NCBI GenBank assembly: GCA_942493145.1
Contig: OW818679.1
Span: forward strand, 1,798,001-1,862,000
Direction of reading: 5' to 3'
From: ENR-C20 sp942493145
GTDB taxonomy: Bacteria; Bacillota; Clostridia; Acetivibrionales; DTU013
Length of the DNA stretch: 64,000 nucleotides
Positions 26,749-36,397 of this stretch are shown here, one piece after another (positions within the stretch are counted from its first letter, which is position 1; every line of letters begins with the position of its first letter). Under the pieces are notes generated by a model. That model was given only the letters and a program-made list of their open reading frames with translations. It ran no database searches and had not been told where the DNA came from. Position numbers and translations under genes: made by a program.

Positions 26749-27581
26749 AAAAGTGGCATATGATTATAGATGTGGTAAAGTGCGAGGATTGCAACAATTG
26801 CTTCCTGGCCTGTAAAGACGAACATGTGGATAATGAATGGAAAGGTTATTCAAACCCCCAACCCCGTCACGGACATAAATGGATAAACATATCCCGCAAG
26901 GAAAGAGGAAGCTTCCCAATCATAGATGTGGCATACAGACCAGAACCATGCATGCACTGCGAGGAAGCCCCCTGTATCAAGGCTTCCGGAGGAGCTGCTT
27001 ATAAAAGACAGGATGGCATTGTCATTATCGATTCAGTAAAGTCGAAAGGACGTAAGGACATCGTTGATAGCTGCCCTTACAAAGCGATATCCTGGAACGA
27101 AGAGCATAATGTACCACAAAAATGTACCATGTGTGCCCACCTGCTTGATGATGGCTGGAAGGAACCCCGCTGTGTACAGGCATGTCCCACCGGTGCGCTG
27201 AAGATGGTTTCTGTTGAAGATGCAGAATGGAAAAGGATGATTGAAAACGAAGGTCTGGAAGCTTTAAACCCTGGTTTTAAAACACTACCAGGAGTTTATT
27301 ACAAAAACATGTACAGGTTTGAAAAATGCTTCATAGCAGGAAGTGTCGAGGTTTCCGGGAATGGCTTGACTGATTGCGCAGAGGGTGCAAAGGTTACTCT
27401 CCTTAAGAATGGGCAAAAAACGGATGAATCCGTGACGGACAATTATGGCGATTTTAAATTTGACAGGCTTGGTGAAAACAGCGGAATTTATACGCTCAGC
27501 ATAGCACTCAAAGGCTATGAAACCAAAACTCTCGAAGTAGAACTCAAGGAAAGTATCAATATTGGTTCAATAAGGCTTTAG
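26745..27581 (+). CDS. transhydroxylase-type iron-sulfur small subunit (copy 1)
   Basis: A 278-residue electron-transfer partner. Twelve cysteines (13, 16, 19, 23, 69, 72, 77, 110, 127, 130, 143, 147) fit three [4Fe-4S] clusters, as in the small subunit of pyrogallol transhydroxylase. DMSO-reductase-type small subunits usually have sixteen. After ~195 comes a beta-rich domain of the carboxypeptidase-regulatory/transthyretin-like type (KVTLLKNGQKTDESVTDNYG, FKFDRL), again as in transhydroxylase. The ATGA overlap with the large-subunit gene signals a tight complex. No membrane anchor gene (NrfD or PsrC type) follows, so the enzyme should be soluble. Confidence 0.9.
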   Translation: MKKWHMIIDVVKCEDCNNCFLACKDEHVDNEWKGYSNPQPRHGHKWINISRKERGSFPIIDVAYRPEPCMHCEEAPCIKASGGAAYKRQDGIVIIDSVKSKGRKDIVDSCPYKAISWNEEHNVPQKCTMCAHLLDDGWKEPRCVQACPTGALKMVSVEDAEWKRMIENEGLEALNPGFKTLPGVYYKNMYRFEKCFIAGSVEVSGNGLTDCAEGAKVTLLKNGQKTDESVTDNYGDFKFDRLGENSGIYTLSIALKGYETKTLEVELKESINIGSIRL

Positions 27582-27650
27582 GGCATACTGGCTCCAGGGT
27601 ATATTGGCTAAAGGGCACATCAGATTCGGAAGGATGCAGAGTGATAGATT

Positions 27651-28319
27651 ATGGTAATGATTAATGTCGATGAGAGGGATAACTCAAAACAGGAACTCGC
27701 TTATGAAAAAATAAAGGAAGCAATAATAAGGAATGAACTTCTGCCTGATACCCTGCTGGTTGAGAGAAATTTGTGCAGTGCACTGGGCTTCAGCCGTACA
27801 CCTGTAAGGGAGGCTTTGCGGAGACTGGCAGGTGAAGGGCTGGTGGAATCAATACCGGATAAAGGTATGTTCGTAACCAGGATAAGGTTTGAAGACCTCA
27901 TTGAGATCTACGAAATGAAGGAAATCCTTGAAGGAATGGCTGTCAGGCTGTTTACACAAAGGAAGACCGATGAAAGTGTCAGGCTTCTTGAAGAAAACCT
28001 TGATATACAGGAAAAGGCCATACAGGAAATGAAGTATGAGCTTGTTATAGAAAAGGATCTTGAATTTCATCAATTATACACAAATGGATCCAAAAACTCC
28101 AGATTGATAAGCTTTACAAACACAATCAGGAATCAATACAGCAGAGCGGCGTATTATACCGTCCATGATATTGACAGGATAAAGCTTTCACTGACGCAGC
28201 ACAGAAAGGTTTTAGATGCAATCAGGGAAGGGGATGCAAATCTTGCTGAAACACTGGTAAAGGAACATATCCTCAGTGTAAAGCGATACCATTTGAGAAG
28301 CCAGTATCTTACCAAATAA
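27651..28319 (+). CDS. GntR-family regulator with FCD (FadR-type) effector domain
   Basis: A 222-residue regulator. Residues ~15-80 are a GntR winged helix-turn-helix (AYEKIKEAIIRNELLPDTLL, SRTPVREALRRLAGEGLVES). Residues ~90-215 are the helical FCD ligand domain, with the DLEFHQLYTNGSKNSRL and metal-site-like histidines (H202-type AETLVKEHI). Proteins of this group respond to small organic acids or aromatic compounds. Target inference: the TGGTATACCA palindrome at 23715-23728. ATG 27651 or 27657 could be the start; neither has a strong ribosome site. It separates the two most similar molybdoenzyme pairs. Confidence 0.88.
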   Translation: MVMINVDERDNSKQELAYEKIKEAIIRNELLPDTLLVERNLCSALGFSRTPVREALRRLAGEGLVESIPDKGMFVTRIRFEDLIEIYEMKEILEGMAVRLFTQRKTDESVRLLEENLDIQEKAIQEMKYELVIEKDLEFHQLYTNGSKNSRLISFTNTIRNQYSRAAYYTVHDIDRIKLSLTQHRKVLDAIREGDANLAETLVKEHILSVKRYHLRSQYLTK

Positions 28320-28351
28320 CAATTTGCAATTGTAAAAACCGACATGAGTGT

Positions 28352-28403
28352 ACCTAGAAAATTGTACTTTGAAAAGTGAACCTAGAAAATTGTACTTTGA
28401 AAA
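28352..28403 (+). repeat. tandem duplication upstream of copy 2
   Basis: A 24-bp unit beginning ACCTAGAAAATTGTACTTTG occurs twice, at 28352-28375 and 28380-28403, with a 28-bp period. It lies in the 220-bp gap between the GntR gene and the second molybdoenzyme operon. Confidence 0.75.
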
Positions 28404-28436
28404 TTGTGATTTTCACGCCTGATTATTAATACCGGG

Positions 28437-28465
28437 TTGTAGCATTACTTTTACTAATGCTACAA
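28437..28465. promoter_or_regulatory. perfect inverted repeat upstream of copy 2
   Basis: TTGTAGCATTA and TAATGCTACAA form perfect 11-bp arms around CTTTTAC, 75 bp before the second large-subunit start. No T run follows, so it is more likely a regulator site or RNA stem than a terminator. It does not resemble the TGGTATACCA palindrome of copy 1, suggesting different control. Confidence 0.5.
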
Positions 28466-28539
28466 TAATACATTTGAATTGGGAAAAAGAAAGTTCGGAT
28501 GTTAAGATTACCGTATTGTAATAATTGGGGGTAATCAAA

Positions 28540-31509
28540 ATGATTTTTGAAAGAGAGCAATTGAAAACTGTTTTATTTGGACTGGGCATAATTTTTCAGG
28601 TGGAAGCACAAGCGTTTCCATCAATGGCAGCAAGGCTCAAGGAGCATGACTTGATAGCACAGATCAAGCTCAGGGACAATTCACTCGGCAGATATTATAT
28701 TATTAACAACGGGAAAGTTCGCACGAAATCAGGTATTCATAAAAAACCTGATATCACAATGTCTTATGAAAATGTTAAAGTAGCGCTTAAAACAATGTCT
28801 CCTTTTAGAAGTCAGCTTGACTTTGTAAACTCGGCAAAGAATTTTCTGATACAGATGGAAGGCCCCGATCAGCTGACCAATTGGTTTGCCGAAACCCTTT
28901 GCATGCTCCTTACAGTTACAGCTAAATATGGCATGGATATGGGCAATGGGGTTAAGAGATATACAAACAATACAAACGGTGGGCCTGTATTTGTGTATGT
29001 CAGGGATGGGAAGATAATCAGAATTACTCCTATAGAATTTGATAAGGACGATGCCGACCCATGGGTAATAAAAGCCCGGGGCAGGAGTTTCTCTCCTCCC
29101 AGGAAAACAACAGTAAATTCACATACACTTGCATGGAAGTCCTTAATATATTCACCGGACCGACTGCTTTATCCCATGAAAAGGATTGACTTTGATCCCA
29201 ATGGGGAAAGAAATCCACAAAACCGAGGGGTTTCGGGTTATGAAAGGATAAGCTGGGATGAGGCTCTGGACATTGTTGCCGGAGAAATAAAACGGGTAAA
29301 GAGGGATCACGGCCCAGGTTCCATAATGAATGGAAGTGGTTCTCATCATACCTGGGGCGCAATCGGTTACTTTACCAGCAGCAAATCAAGGTTCTTTAAT
29401 TCCATCGGATATACTCCAGTGGTCAGTAATCCGGACAGCTGGGAAGGCTGGCATTGGGGCGCTGAACATCACTGGGGACAGGCAGGACGCCGTGGAGGCG
29501 GGGAAACCTACGGAACGGTGGAAGACTGCCTTAAGAACTGTGAGATGATTGTATTCTGGTCCAGCGACCCTGAAGCAACCAGCGGAGTTTATGGAGCCCA
29601 TGAAGGTACCGTACGCCGGCAATGGCTCAAGGAACTGGGCATAAAGGTTATTCATATAGATCCTTACTATAATCATACTGCCGCAATGCTCGGTGGCAAA
29701 TGGATAGCGCCGCGTCCGGGTACGGACAACGCAATGGTACTTGCAATCGCCTATGTCTGGATGACCGAAGGTCTTTATGACAAGGAATATGTGGCTGAGC
29801 GCACCGTTGGATTCGAAAAATGGAAGGAACACGTTCTTGGTAACGATGACGGGATTCCTAAAACACCGGAATGGCAGGAGGCGGAATCGGGTGTCCCTGC
29901 AAAGGATATAAGGGCGCTGGCCAGAGAGTGGGGAAGCAAGAAAACATACCTGTCCTCTGGAGGGTGTGTTGGTTTCGGAGGGGCTTGTCGAACTGCAACC
30001 GGAACAGATTGGGCCAGAGGTATGGTTCTGCTTATGGCCATGCAGGGGTTGGGCAAGCCGGGTGTAAATATGGGCAGTTTGCAGCAGGGTACACCTGTAG
30101 ATACACATTTTTATTTTCCCGGATATGCAGAAGGTGGATTTTCCGGTGACTATATAGGTACGGGAACGGCTATGGCGATGTACCAGCGGATGCCACATCT
30201 GCCGACAGTAAACACAGTTACCCAAAAGGTACCGCGTTTGAAATTGCCCGAAGCCATTATGGAGGGGAAATGTGAGGGCTACCTGTCTGATCCCATGTCG
30301 GTTGAAGGACAGTTTAAAAGTTTCAGGTACCCGGAGCCAGGGTATTCTCCAGTCAAAATGTACTATAAATACGGTGGCTCCCACTTCGGGACAATGATGG
30401 ACACAAACAGGTATGTAAAGATGTACAGGACCGACAAGCTTGAGTTTGTTGTAAACCAGTCCATATGGTTTGAAGGGGAAGCCAAATTCGCAGACGTAAT
30501 ACTTCCTGCATGTACCAATTTTGAGCGCTGGGATATAAGTGAATTTGCAAATTGCGGCGGATATATCCAGCATTCATTTACACAGGTCAACAACCGTGTT
30601 GTTGTTATGCAGCATAAATGCATTGAACCGCTGGGAGAGTCAAAGTCAGATTTTCAAATCTTCCTTGAACTTTCCGAGAGGTTTGGAAATGCCAATCCGT
30701 TTTCAGAAGGTCATCCTGAATTTGACTGGTGTAGAAGGTATTTCAACGCCACAGATTTAAAAAGTGCAATTTCGTGGGGGAAATTCCTTAAAAAAGGTTA
30801 TTACGTAGTTCCTCCGGATGATGAAGATAAAAGGGACCCGGTTTCTTACAGATGGTTTGCCGAGGGACGTGCAAAGGACACTCCGGAATTACTGCCGGTG
30901 CCTGGAGAATATACGGAGAATTACCGTATGGGCTTGCAGACTCAATCGGGAAAGCTCGAATTCGAGTCATCCAGCCTGAAGAGGTTCGATCCCGATGATC
31001 CGGACAGGAATCCTATAATGAAGTATGTACCGTCTTGGGAAGGCACAGCTTCCAGGGAGCTTTATGCCAAATATCCGCTTCAGCTGATATCCCCTCACCC
31101 GCGATATACCTTCCATACACAGAGCGATGGCAAGGACAGCATCATAAATGATGTAAAAGAACACAGGGTACTCATAGACGGACACTATTACTGGATTGTG
31201 AGGATAAACACAAGGGATGCGGCAGTAAGGGGAATAAGGGATAATGACCTGATAAATATATATAATGACAGAGGAGCCGTAATCTGTGCAGCCAGGCTGA
31301 CAGACAGGATAAGACCGGGATCGGTGCATTCATATGAAGCTTCGGCGGTGTACGACCCAATAGGTGAACCCGGCAAATCGCCCGACCGCGGAGGATGCAT
31401 CAACCTGCTTACTCCAAGCAGGATGATAATAAAAAAATCCCACGGTATGGCAGCAAATTCGTGTCTGGTCGAAGTTAAGTCATGGAAAGGGGAGGAAGGA
31501 ATAGCATGA
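28540..31509 (+). CDS. molybdopterin oxidoreductase, transhydroxylase/dehydroxylase family, with N-terminal SCP2-like domain (copy 2)
   Basis: Also 989 residues and clearly a close paralogue of copy 1 with no length change through the catalytic core. The N-terminal SCP2-like domain (1-125) differs more than the core. Active-site residues are preserved at the same numbers: His269, Tyr277, Asp299, Ser300, Trp301, Tyr529. Like copy 1 it lacks a signal peptide and an iron-sulfur motif in the large subunit. ATG 28540 follows GGGGG with a 9-nt gap. Substitutions around the pocket (for example THHWGQSARN in copy 1 against EHHWGQAGRR here) suggest a different substrate. Role as for copy 1 is inferred. 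Confidence 0.88.
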   Translation: MIFEREQLKTVLFGLGIIFQVEAQAFPSMAARLKEHDLIAQIKLRDNSLGRYYIINNGKVRTKSGIHKKPDITMSYENVKVALKTMSPFRSQLDFVNSAKNFLIQMEGPDQLTNWFAETLCMLLTVTAKYGMDMGNGVKRYTNNTNGGPVFVYVRDGKIIRITPIEFDKDDADPWVIKARGRSFSPPRKTTVNSHTLAWKSLIYSPDRLLYPMKRIDFDPNGERNPQNRGVSGYERISWDEALDIVAGEIKRVKRDHGPGSIMNGSGSHHTWGAIGYFTSSKSRFFNSIGYTPVVSNPDSWEGWHWGAEHHWGQAGRRGGGETYGTVEDCLKNCEMIVFWSSDPEATSGVYGAHEGTVRRQWLKELGIKVIHIDPYYNHTAAMLGGKWIAPRPGTDNAMVLAIAYVWMTEGLYDKEYVAERTVGFEKWKEHVLGNDDGIPKTPEWQEAESGVPAKDIRALAREWGSKKTYLSSGGCVGFGGACRTATGTDWARGMVLLMAMQGLGKPGVNMGSLQQGTPVDTHFYFPGYAEGGFSGDYIGTGTAMAMYQRMPHLPTVNTVTQKVPRLKLPEAIMEGKCEGYLSDPMSVEGQFKSFRYPEPGYSPVKMYYKYGGSHFGTMMDTNRYVKMYRTDKLEFVVNQSIWFEGEAKFADVILPACTNFERWDISEFANCGGYIQHSFTQVNNRVVVMQHKCIEPLGESKSDFQIFLELSERFGNANPFSEGHPEFDWCRRYFNATDLKSAISWGKFLKKGYYVVPPDDEDKRDPVSYRWFAEGRAKDTPELLPVPGEYTENYRMGLQTQSGKLEFESSSLKRFDPDDPDRNPIMKYVPSWEGTASRELYAKYPLQLISPHPRYTFHTQSDGKDSIINDVKEHRVLIDGHYYWIVRINTRDAAVRGIRDNDLINIYNDRGAVICAARLTDRIRPGSVHSYEASAVYDPIGEPGKSPDRGGCINLLTPSRMIIKKSHGMAANSCLVEVKSWKGEEGIA

Positions 31510-32348
31510 AAAAGTGGCATATGGTTATAGATGTGGCAAAGTGTGAGGATTGCAACAATTGCTTCCTTGCCTGTAAAGACGAGCATGTTGACAATGAATG
31601 GAACGGTTATTCAAAACCGCAGCCGCGTCACGGGCATCAATGGATAAACATATCACGCAGGGAAAGGGGAAGCTTCCCTATCATAGATGTGGCATACAGA
31701 CCTGAACCATGTATGCACTGTGAGGAGGCACCCTGTATCAGGGCTTCCGGAGGAGCAGTATATAAAAGACAGGACGGCATAGTCATCATAGACCCGGTAA
31801 AGTCAAAAGGACGTAAGGACATCATTGATGCCTGCCCTTACAAAGCAATCTCCTGGAACGAAGAACATAATGTGCCACAAAAATGTACCATGTGTGCCCA
31901 CCTGCTTGATGATGGCTGGAAGGAACCGCGCTGTGTACAGGCATGTCCTACCGGTGCGCTAACGATGGTTGCTGTTGAAGATACAGAATGGGAAAAGTTG
32001 ATTGAGAAAGAAGGACTGGAAGCCTTAAACACCGGTTTCAACACACATCCCGGTGTTTATTACAAAAACATATACAGATTTGACAAGTGCTTCATAGCAG
32101 GAAGTGTCGAGATTTCCAGGAATGGCTTGACTGATTGCGCAGAAGGTGCGAAGGTTACACTCCTGCAGAACGGGCAAAAAGTGGAGGAAGCTGTGACGGA
32201 CAATTATGGCGATTTCAAATTTGACAGGCTTGGTGAAAACAGTGGGGGTTATACCCTCAACATAGCCCTCGAAGGTTTTGAAACCAGAACCCTCGACATT
32301 GAGCTCAAGGAAAGTATCAATATTGGTTCCATAAAGCTTCAACTTTAG
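31506..32348 (+). CDS. transhydroxylase-type iron-sulfur small subunit (copy 2)
   Basis: A 280-residue protein nearly identical in pattern to the copy 1 small subunit: twelve cysteines for three [4Fe-4S] clusters (CEDCNNCFLAC, CMHCEEAPC, DACPYK, CTMCAHLL, PRCVQACPTG) and the same C-terminal transthyretin-like beta domain, which diverges more than the cluster part. Its ATG overlaps the stop of the large subunit by four bases. It should carry electrons to or from the molybdenum site. The following 140 bp hold three imperfect copies of ATATGCTGTGGATAA and then the RnfC-type gene. Confidence 0.9.
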   Translation: MKKWHMVIDVAKCEDCNNCFLACKDEHVDNEWNGYSKPQPRHGHQWINISRRERGSFPIIDVAYRPEPCMHCEEAPCIRASGGAVYKRQDGIVIIDPVKSKGRKDIIDACPYKAISWNEEHNVPQKCTMCAHLLDDGWKEPRCVQACPTGALTMVAVEDTEWEKLIEKEGLEALNTGFNTHPGVYYKNIYRFDKCFIAGSVEISRNGLTDCAEGAKVTLLQNGQKVEEAVTDNYGDFKFDRLGENSGGYTLNIALEGFETRTLDIELKESINIGSIKLQL

Positions 32349-32397
32349 TATAAGTCTTATCCAATTTTGGCATTGTTAATTAATTCAATTTTAATAT

Positions 32398-32450
32398 ATG
32401 CTGTGAATAAAGACATGCTGTGGATAAGTATATGCTGTGGATAAAGAAAA
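32398..32450 (+). repeat. short tandem repeat before the pump operon
   Basis: Three imperfect copies of a 17-20 bp unit (ATGCTGTGGATAA core) lie between the copy 2 small subunit and the RnfC-type gene. Similar small duplications recur at other gene borders of this window. Confidence 0.6.
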
Positions 32451-32489
32451 AACAAAATCAAAATCAGTATCAGAAAAAGGGAATAAGCT

Positions 32490-34025
32490 ATGGATGTTAA
32501 AACAAAAACCTTCTCCGGCGGGTACAGCTTTTGTAATTTTGAAGGGTCACCTCGAAAAGAGGTCGTGGAATTCCCAATCCCCTCAAAAATAACTATTCTT
32601 TTTAAAAAATTCAATAAAGATTTTGGACATGAGGTTACTCCGACTGTCAAACCGGGTGATTCGGTAAAAGCAGGCCAAATCATCGGGATCAGCGATGCTA
32701 CTGTTTCCAATCCTGTCCATTCGTCTGTTAATGGAAAAGTTGAGGAAATATTAAAAATACACTATTTTAATGAAGCAGTAACTGCCGCTGTAATCAGCCC
32801 GGACGGAACCAGTGATTGGGAGCCGTTGGAGCAAGGTTCATCCGGTTGGAAAGAATTATCTGCCGAAAAAATTGAGCAATTGCTTTATTTGTCCGGAGCT
32901 GCTTCCCTGGGAAGGTATGGGATACCAACAAGACATAAAAGTTCACCGATAATGCCTGGTAAAGTCAATGACATTATCATCAGCGGTGTCAGTTCCGACC
33001 CATATACCGTTTTCCCTTCTGTCTTTTTAGAGGGAGGCAGGATATCAGCGTTTTATGAGGGTATTGAGATTCTACATGCAATCATGCCTGATGCAAAAAT
33101 CCGGCTGGCGTATGATAAAGTGGAAAAATTTGCAGAGGAACCAATATCAGTGGAAATGGCGAAAAGAGGCTACCTCGGTTTTTATCCCTTGAAGCCCATA
33201 TATCCGCAGGGGAACGATGAACTGCTTATCAGTTCGATACTTGGGAAAACGCTGCCTTATGGCACATCTGCGCCGGATGCAGGTATAATAATCCTGGATT
33301 TTCAGGCGGTGCTGCAGGTGCGGGATGCAATAGCAGAGGGCAAACCGGTCATTGAAAGGATCATTGCTCTAAGTGGTCCCGGATGGAAGGAAAATGTCTA
33401 TTTGAAGGTGCGCATCGGAACGCCGGTTAAAGAACTGACTGACATCTATTTAAAGAGAACGGATAAGTTGAAGGGGAATGAAAAGTTAAAGGGAACGGAC
33501 AAATACAGGCTTGTTTTTGACAATATTCTGACCAATAAAGCTTTATCAGATGAAGCAGTTTCGAATGAAGCAGTTTCGGATGAAGCGTTATCGGGCGAAG
33601 CTGATTCGGATTTTCCCATTCCTGTCGGGAGAGAAAACTCCCAGCTTTCCGCTATTCCTGAAAACACAAAACGGCAGCTTCTGGCCTTTGCAAGGCCAGG
33701 ACTTCACAAGCACTCTTATTCGCGGTCGTTTCTGGCAAATTGCTTCCCATACGCCAAAAAGACCTCCGATACAAATATACATGGCGAAGAAAGGCCCTGC
33801 ATATTTTGCGGCTTTTGCGATGAGGTTTGCCCGTCAGGAATAATCCCACATCTGATTGAAAAATATGCTGCAAGGGATATGCTGGATGAGCAGGTTGTCA
33901 AATTGGGACTTTTCAGCTGTATAGGCTGCAACCTGTGTAGTTTTGTATGTCCATCCAAAATTCCTGTTGCCGCACATATAAAAGAAGCACAGGAAAAAAT
34001 GGCAGCTAAGGGAGGGGACGACTAA
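32490..34025 (+). CDS. RnfC-type subunit with two [4Fe-4S] sites in an NQR-like pump
   Basis: A 511-residue RnfC relative: barrel-sandwich N-domain (PVHSSVNGKVEEI), central domain with the YPQGNDELLISSILGKTLPYG segment, and two C-terminal CxxCxxCxxxC sites (Cys437-447 and Cys477-487). The glycine-rich FMN/NADH motif of RnfC (GGAGFPT) is degraded to LGRYGIPT, and the usual ECEPY is SSDPY, so it probably does not oxidise NADH itself. NqrA, which descends from RnfC, lost the same sites. Between ~330 and 390 there is a Lys/Glu/Ala/Ser-rich insertion with repeated DEAVS/NEAVS units. First gene of the six-gene pump operon. Confidence 0.85.
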   Translation: MDVKTKTFSGGYSFCNFEGSPRKEVVEFPIPSKITILFKKFNKDFGHEVTPTVKPGDSVKAGQIIGISDATVSNPVHSSVNGKVEEILKIHYFNEAVTAAVISPDGTSDWEPLEQGSSGWKELSAEKIEQLLYLSGAASLGRYGIPTRHKSSPIMPGKVNDIIISGVSSDPYTVFPSVFLEGGRISAFYEGIEILHAIMPDAKIRLAYDKVEKFAEEPISVEMAKRGYLGFYPLKPIYPQGNDELLISSILGKTLPYGTSAPDAGIIILDFQAVLQVRDAIAEGKPVIERIIALSGPGWKENVYLKVRIGTPVKELTDIYLKRTDKLKGNEKLKGTDKYRLVFDNILTNKALSDEAVSNEAVSDEALSGEADSDFPIPVGRENSQLSAIPENTKRQLLAFARPGLHKHSYSRSFLANCFPYAKKTSDTNIHGEERPCIFCGFCDEVCPSGIIPHLIEKYAARDMLDEQVVKLGLFSCIGCNLCSFVCPSKIPVAAHIKEAQEKMAAKGGDD

Positions 34026-34026
34026 A

Positions 34027-35118
34027 GTGAGAATGACAAAAAAAGATATGGTAAAAATCCTGGAGCCTGTGATCAAGGCAGCTGATTTCTTTATGAAAGG
34101 TACGGACAGAGTAACCGCCGGAGCACCACACATAACTGACAACCTGGATATAAAAAGGTACATGTCCCTGGTCATAATAGCACTGCTGCCGGCTACGGCT
34201 GCTGCAATATATTCCTATGGGTGGCGTGTCCTTCTGGTCATAATGGTCTCTTACATATTCGGAGGTTTGACCGAAGTGCTTTTCGCCATTATCAGAAAAC
34301 AAGACATCTATGAAGGGTTTCTTGTTACCGGTCTGATCTTTCCACTAGTGCTGCCACCCACGATTCCGTTATGGATTGTTGCGGTCGGAGCAGTTTTCGG
34401 AGTGTTTTTTGGCAAAGAGGTTTTTGGCGGCACAGGACGGAACATTTTCAATCCTGCCCTTGTAGGACGAATTTTTATCACCATCGCCTTTCCTGTGATA
34501 ATGTCGACCATCTGGAGCCAGCCATTTACAGCCGGACTTGGCGGTTTTCTCCATTATCAGGCCGATGCTGTTACGTCAGCGACTCCACTGGTTCTTTACA
34601 AGTCAGGGGACCTCATGTTCTCATATTGGGATCTGCTCCTGGCCAGGGCGCCGGGTTCCTTAGGAGAAACCTTCAGACTGGGTATCATTGCCGGAGGTCT
34701 TTTTCTGATAGCGACAAAGGTTAGCAATTGGAGGATACCGCTATCATACATAGGTTCTGTCATTGTTATTTCAGGTATCGGGAACGCCTTGCTACCCGAT
34801 CAGATAGCACCGCCGCTGGTGCAGGTATTGACCGGAGGTCTTCTTTTCGGAGCATTCTTTATGGCTACCGATCCGGTTTCCTCACCTTTCACCAAGCCGG
34901 GAAAATGGATATACGGACTATTCCTTGGACTTTTTACAGTTGTGATACGTAGCTTTTCAGGCTATGTTGAAGGTGTAATGTTCAGTATCATATTAATGAA
35001 TGCGTTTTCTCATTTGATAGATACCCTGGTTCTAAAGGTAAAATTCAGGCAAATAGGAAAACCAAATACAAAACCAAATACAAAACCAAATACAAAACAA
35101 AGGGAATTGGTGGGTTGA
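34027..35118 (+). CDS. nqrB: Na+-NQR/RNF-type membrane subunit NqrB (RnfD family)
   Basis: A 363-residue polytopic protein. FPLVLPPTIPLWIVAVGAV and GKEVFGGTGRNIFNPAL match NqrB better than RnfD, which has a GGLGQNPFNP-type motif. DAVTSATP places Thr186 as the expected phosphoester FMN attachment site made by ApbE. In NQR this subunit carries FMN and riboflavin and forms the ion path. The GTG start lies one base after the rnfC-type stop, with AGGGAGGGG 9 nt upstream. The C-terminus ends in three PNTK repeats, an in-frame expansion. Confidence 0.9.
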   Translation: MRMTKKDMVKILEPVIKAADFFMKGTDRVTAGAPHITDNLDIKRYMSLVIIALLPATAAAIYSYGWRVLLVIMVSYIFGGLTEVLFAIIRKQDIYEGFLVTGLIFPLVLPPTIPLWIVAVGAVFGVFFGKEVFGGTGRNIFNPALVGRIFITIAFPVIMSTIWSQPFTAGLGGFLHYQADAVTSATPLVLYKSGDLMFSYWDLLLARAPGSLGETFRLGIIAGGLFLIATKVSNWRIPLSYIGSVIVISGIGNALLPDQIAPPLVQVLTGGLLFGAFFMATDPVSSPFTKPGKWIYGLFLGLFTVVIRSFSGYVEGVMFSIILMNAFSHLIDTLVLKVKFRQIGKPNTKPNTKPNTKQRELVG

Positions 35119-35123
35119 ATAAT

Positions 35124-35714
35124 ATGAAAAAGTCAATTCTTTTGGATAAGGTTCGAATGATTTTGTTCATAGCCGTTCTGGGTGCGATTTCTGCCGGGTT
35201 GCTTGTGGTTGTTGATTTTTACACCTCACAACGGGTGGAGAAAAACGAAGAATTGGATGCAAAGTCAAGTGTTATGTATGCTCTGGATATATCTCACGAT
35301 AAAAGTGATATAGAAGCAGTTTTTGATCAAAATGTAGAGGTTGTCGATAAATCAGGAATAAAGTTCTATCAGTCAAAAGACGGAGAAATAGCCTTTATGT
35401 TCAGCGGTTCCGGCCTTTGGGGACCGATTACCGGAATTGTAGCGTTGGACTCCACCATGGAATCAATTAAAGGAGTCAGGATAATTGATCAGGAAGAAAC
35501 TCCGGGGCTGGGCAGCAGGATAACGGAAAATGATTTTCTTGATACATTCAGAGAAAAGAAGGTAATACCTCAGCTGGTGATCCTTCCGGCTACGGACAAA
35601 GCAACGGAAAAAAACGAAGTGGACGGCATTGCCGGTGCAACCATGACAAGCAAGGCTCTGGAGGATATATTGAATCAGGAAATAACAAGACATAAGGAGG
35701 TGTGGGGCGGATAA
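35124..35714 (+). CDS. nqrC: Na+-NQR/RNF-type flavin subunit NqrC (RnfG family)
   Basis: A 196-residue protein with one N-terminal helix (residues ~10-30) and an extracytoplasmic FMN-binding domain. GLWGPITGIVALD, ETPGLGSRI and DGIAGATMTS are the family motifs; Thr173 in AGAT is the predicted covalent FMN site. ATG 35124 is used; an in-frame TTG at 35115 overlaps the nqrB stop. It passes electrons between membrane subunits of the pump. An ApbE flavin transferase would be needed and is not in the window. Confidence 0.9.
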   Translation: MKKSILLDKVRMILFIAVLGAISAGLLVVVDFYTSQRVEKNEELDAKSSVMYALDISHDKSDIEAVFDQNVEVVDKSGIKFYQSKDGEIAFMFSGSGLWGPITGIVALDSTMESIKGVRIIDQEETPGLGSRITENDFLDTFREKKVIPQLVILPATDKATEKNEVDGIAGATMTSKALEDILNQEITRHKEVWGG

Positions 35715-35715
35715 C

Positions 35716-36363
35716 ATGAATAAAAAATTATTTAAGATGTTATATACCAAAACCTATATTGTTCTGAAAGACGGGCTATGGAAAAACAATCCGATTTTCT
35801 CGGCATCACTGGGAATATGCTCGGCGCTGGCCGTGACCAACAAGGTGGAAAATGCCCTGGCAATGGGAATGGGGGTAACCTTTGTAGTAATGGCCAGCTC
35901 GGCAGCAACCTCCATGCTGAGACGATTTATACCTTCAAGGGTCAGAATGATAACCTATATGATCATAATAGCTACTTTTGTCATAGTAGTTGAACAGTTC
36001 CTGAAGGCATTTCTGCCTGATATAAGCAAAGCCCTTGGACCATATGTATCGCTTATTATCACAAACTGTATCGTAATGGGGCGCGCAGAGGCTTTCGCAG
36101 TTAAAAACCCTGTCAAGTTTTCATTTCTGGATGCCCTGTCGAATGGCCTGGGATATACCTACGGCATGGTTATAATAGCAGTGATCAGGGAAATCCTGGC
36201 CTTTGGCACTGTCCTTGGCTTTAGTGTGGTACCTGCAGCATGGACCAACTGGGTCGTGATGGCGATGGCTCCCGGAGGCTTTTTCCTTCTGGCTTTGTAT
36301 GTATGGATCATGAAATCATTAGCCGGAAGATATGGGGATTCTTTGGAGGGAGGCTGCCATTGA
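35716..36363 (+). CDS. nqrD: Na+-NQR membrane subunit NqrD
   Basis: A 215-residue protein with six helices. NNPIFSASLGICSALAVT and LIITNCIVMGRAEAFAVKNP are characteristic of NqrD, closer than to RnfE, and include the conserved membrane cysteines that in NQR/RNF bind an intramembrane iron-sulfur centre together with NqrE. The ATG follows two bases after the nqrC stop with AGGAGG about 15 nt upstream. It is part of the ion-translocating core. Confidence 0.92.
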   Translation: MNKKLFKMLYTKTYIVLKDGLWKNNPIFSASLGICSALAVTNKVENALAMGMGVTFVVMASSAATSMLRRFIPSRVRMITYMIIIATFVIVVEQFLKAFLPDISKALGPYVSLIITNCIVMGRAEAFAVKNPVKFSFLDALSNGLGYTYGMVIIAVIREILAFGTVLGFSVVPAAWTNWVVMAMAPGGFFLLALYVWIMKSLAGRYGDSLEGGCH

Positions 36364-36397
36364 GTATGATAATGGAGTTTAGGAGGAATGAGGAATT

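Noticed and set aside
28437..28465. Terminator after the GntR gene
   Set aside because: The stem is perfect but no T run follows, so I list it as a possible regulatory site.
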